Shown here in pieces: positions 5,393 through 6,146 of a stretch of 6,146 nt of DNA. The notes below the pieces were generated by a model. It was not told where the DNA came from and did not search any database. It saw only the letters and a list, made by a program, of their open reading frames with translations. Source of the DNA: Candidatus Atribacteria bacterium (GTDB lineage: Bacteria; Atribacterota; JALVIU01); the NCBI GenBank assembly GCA_027028665.1, contig JALVIU010000043.1, positions 1 to 6,146 on the forward strand, written 5' to 3'. A program made the translations under genes and the position numbers. Each line of letters opens with the position of its first letter. Position 1 is the first letter of the stretch.

Positions 5393-6146
5393 AGCCAACC
5401 TCTTCTTCCTCCAACAAATTTACTCTTTTAATATGAGCACCAAGTGCATTTAACTTTTTTTCTATCCCTTCATAGCCTCTATCTATATGATAAACCCCAT
5501 TTACTTTAGTTGTGCCATCAGAGACAAGTCCTGCTATAATAAGTGATGCCCCTGCCCTTAAATCATGAGCAGTAACCTCTGCACCACTTAAACACTCTAC
5601 CCCTTTTACTATAGCACTATGTCCCTCAATCCTTATATCTGCACCCATTCTCTTTAATTCCCCTACATGTGTAAATCTATTTTCAAAGATATTCTCCGTA
5701 ATAATACTTATTCCATCTGAAACGGAGAGAAGTGACATCATCTGTGCCTGCATATCTGTGGGAAAGCCAGGATATGGCATTGTCTTTATATCCACTGCAT
5801 GTATTCCGTTATTTCCCAATACATGTATACTATTTTCAAATTCCCTTACTTCTATGCCTATACTTCTTAATTTTACTATAACAGCATGTAAAAATTCGGG
5901 ATTTATATCCTCTAAAAGTACATCACCTTTTGTGATTGCAGCTGCTATCATAAACGTACCTGCCTCAATTCTATCTGAAATCACTTTATGATTATTTACG
6001 CCCTTTAAACTTTTTACGCCCCTTATCTTTATAAGATCTGTTCCTGCTCCTTCAATATTTGCTCCCATCTTATTGAGAAAATTGGCCAAGTCTACTACTT
6101 CAGGCTCTCTTGCAGCATTTTCTATAATTGTCTCTCCATCTGCAAG
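5379..6146 (-). CDS. murA: UDP-N-acetylglucosamine 1-carboxyvinyltransferase (MurA), C-terminal 255 residues, 5' end outside window
   Basis: MurA transfers enolpyruvate from phosphoenolpyruvate to UDP-GlcNAc, the first committed cytoplasmic step of peptidoglycan synthesis. The frame is open to the window edge, so about 165-170 N-terminal residues of a protein usually 417-430 long are missing, including the loop with the PEP-binding Cys (Cys115 in E. coli). Visible family blocks, numbered from the first residue in the window, are IIENAAREPEVVDLANFL (7-24), SDRIEAGTF (57-65), FPTDMQAQ with the catalytic Asp at 131 (E. coli Asp305), ENRF with Arg157 (Arg331), HDLRAGAS with Arg197 (Arg371) and HIDRGYE with Arg223 (Arg397). 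All the family's key residues in this half are present. A paralogous AroA call is excluded by ENAAREPE and DLRAGASL. Its last 14 bases overlap mreB. Family assignment is secure; whether it is a MurA1 or MurA2 type cannot be told. Confidence 0.97.
   Translation of the reverse strand, partial: LADGETIIENAAREPEVVDLANFLNKMGANIEGAGTDLIKIRGVKSLKGVNNHKVISDRIEAGTFMIAAAITKGDVLLEDINPEFLHAVIVKLRSIGIEVREFENSIHVLGNNGIHAVDIKTMPYPGFPTDMQAQMMSLLSVSDGISIITENIFENRFTHVGELKRMGADIRIEGHSAIVKGVECLSGAEVTAHDLRAGASLIIAGLVSDGTTKVNGVYHIDRGYEGIEKKLNALGAHIKRVNLLEEEEVGYAEG
5399..5403 (-). promoter_or_regulatory. Ribosome binding site of mreB, inside the murA 3' end
   Basis: AGAGG on the minus strand ends 6 bases before the ATG at 5392 and lies within the last codons of murA. 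It decides the mreB start in favour of ATG 5392 over the TTG at 5398, which would leave no spacer. Confidence 0.7.

Noticed and set aside
5396-5398. TTG as the mreB start
   Set aside because: It directly abuts the AGAGG ribosome binding site, while the ATG at 5392 has a 6-base spacer and gives the usual MreB N-terminus.

Overview
The window is a slice of one tightly packed, minus-strand bacterial operon. Read in the direction of transcription (high to low coordinate) it carries: the C-terminal part of murA (cut by the window's right edge), mreB, a secreted SpoIVB-like S55 serine protease, a small membrane lipid kinase of the DgkA/undecaprenol-kinase family, a 99-residue DUF1844 protein, a secreted TPR protein, and the N-terminal part of a phosphoglucose isomerase gene, pgi (cut by the left edge). 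With the starts chosen here only 12 of 6146 bases are non-coding: 11 between dgkA and the DUF1844 gene and 1 between the DUF1844 and TPR genes. Three junctions are 4-base stop/start overlaps (ATGA, GTGA, ATGA) and murA and mreB overlap by 14 bases. There is no room for RNA genes, and I see no internal terminator, mobile element, CRISPR array or repeat. Any promoter and terminator of the transcript lie outside the window.

The genes fit a theme of cell-wall growth. MurA makes the first committed peptidoglycan precursor, MreB organises lateral wall synthesis, the DgkA-type kinase supplies or recycles a phosphorylated lipid (undecaprenyl phosphate or phosphatidate), and Pgi controls the fructose-6-phosphate pool from which amino-sugar precursors are drawn. 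The S55 protease and the TPR protein both have signal peptides and should act outside the cytoplasmic membrane. The DUF1844 protein looks cytoplasmic and has no known function.

The organism is an AT-rich bacterium. Arginine is written almost only as AGA/AGG (16 of 17 codons in the pgi fragment), ATA is a common isoleucine codon, and the coding strand is visibly purine-rich. These traits are often seen in thermophilic or deep-branching anaerobic bacteria (compare Thermotogota, Dictyoglomota and various candidate phyla), but I cannot assign a phylum. The murA-mreB pairing recalls the murA-spoIID-spoIIID-mbl neighbourhood of Firmicutes, yet no sporulation gene proper is visible.

The most notable observation is the S55 protease. 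Its probable catalytic residues occur in the order Asp-Ser-His, whereas sporulation protease SpoIVB has His-Asp-Ser, so the domain appears circularly permuted relative to SpoIVB. The exported TPR protein with a C-terminal beta-type tail, and the DUF1844 protein, are the least understood members of the operon.
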